Shown here in pieces: positions 63,636 to 64,000 of a stretch of DNA of 64,000 nt (position 1 is its first letter; each line of letters opens with the position of its first letter). The notes under the pieces were generated by a model. The model saw only the letters and a program-made list of their open reading frames with translations, was not told the DNA's origin and did not search any database. Origin of the DNA: Bacillota bacterium (GTDB lineage: Bacteria > Bacillota > Sulfobacillia > JAJYWN01); assembly GCA_021791495.1 (NCBI GenBank), contig JAJYWN010000075.1, positions 1-64,000 of the forward strand, in the 5' to 3' direction. Both the position numbers and the translations under genes were made by a program.

Positions 63636-64000
63636 GCGCAATGGCGGCGGCGGGGGAACGCGCGCCGGGCGGGCGGCTGGTGGCGTCGTGGCGTCGGGTG
63701 GCCGGCCTCATCCTGCCCTTGTCATGGCGCGGCGTGCGGCGGCGCAAGGCGGGGGCGGCTCTAACCGCTCTGTCGTTGGCCCTTGGCGTCGCCACCTTCC
63801 TCCTGTTCGGTGGGTATTTTGCCGCCACGCGCCAGGCCGTGGAGGGGCGGATCGAACCCCTCGCCTTGCCGGCCGACCTGGTGGTGGCCGTGGGGGTGGA
63901 TTCTCCAGGTGGTGTGCCGGGTGGTCTACCCGGCGGCGGACCGGCGGGTGCGCCTTCCATCGTGCAAACCCTGAACCGCCTACCTGACGTGAAGACCGCC
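63632..64000 (+). CDS. FtsX/MacB-type ABC permease 4, cut by the window edge
   Basis: The first 123 residues are visible. ATG 63632 overlaps the ATPase stop. A basic N-terminus (SWRGVRRRKAG), a membrane helix (ALTALSLALGVATFLLFGGYF) and the beginning of an extracellular domain with a Gly/Pro-rich stretch (SPGGVPGGLPGGGPAG) are seen. The pattern matches the other three permeases. The rest lies beyond the window. Confidence 0.8.
   Translation, partial: MSAMAAAGERAPGGRLVASWRRVAGLILPLSWRGVRRRKAGAALTALSLALGVATFLLFGGYFAATRQAVEGRIEPLALPADLVVAVGVDSPGGVPGGLPGGGPAGAPSIVQTLNRLPDVKTA

Overview
The window is about 60% or more G+C. It is densely packed with genes that often overlap as ATGA, GTGA or TGATG, start at GTG or TTG, and have AGGAGG-like ribosome binding sites. 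Together with an S-layer-homology protein, a phosphosulfolactate synthase and long Ala/Gly/Pro-rich linkers, this suggests a high-GC Bacillota-type (Gram-positive, possibly thermophilic) bacterium. That placement is inference; no rRNA or tRNA gene was seen to anchor it.

Layout. 1-6.5 kb: a locus with a MutL/GlmL-type ASKHA ATPase, two barrel-sandwich/KOW-like proteins and two small paralogous proteins, but no glutamate mutase. 6.5-8.6 kb: a decayed insertion sequence sitting between two copies of a terminator hairpin. 9-21 kb: housekeeping and mixed genes (DUF483-like, family 4 uracil-DNA glycosylase, D-2-hydroxyacid dehydrogenase, S-layer metallopeptidase-like protein, the t6A genes tsaE-tsaB-rimI-tsaD, an acyltransferase, a PAP2 phosphatase, a radical SAM-PDZ protein, a gamma-carbonic anhydrase). 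21.3-22.8 kb: guaB behind a clear promoter with repeated upstream motifs. 22.9-37.3 kb: a nine-gene chemosensory / cyclic-di-GMP cluster resembling Wsp. 37.5-40.5 kb: a four-gene membrane operon (DUF6754-like) behind a structured leader. 40.6-43 kb: a candidate structured RNA, then phosphosulfolactate synthase, a 35-residue membrane peptide and a YeiH-type exporter. 43.4-53.3 kb: S9 peptidase, a minus-strand membrane peptidase/haem lipoprotein group, TldD/TldE, and a TIGR00300 (LOR/SDH) protein. 53.3-53.8 kb: a MITE-like repeat. 53.8-64 kb: two LolD/MacB-type ABC ATPases and four FtsX/MacB-type permeases surrounding a second, diverged MutL-type ATPase and a third barrel-sandwich protein.

How the parts may fit. 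The strongest candidate for an undescribed system is the repeated pairing of a MutL-type ATPase with a barrel-sandwich/KOW protein, seen twice (3480-6491 and 57424-60668) with a third barrel-sandwich copy at 162. The first pair lies with small soluble proteins, the second inside an FtsX/MacB exporter operon. The four-gene membrane operon at 37.5-40.5 kb may be a functional partner, but that is inference. The chemosensory cluster has every part needed to couple an envelope receptor to c-di-GMP turnover: CHASE3-like receptor, CheR-TPR, double CheW, CheA-receiver, CheB, and three c-di-GMP enzymes.
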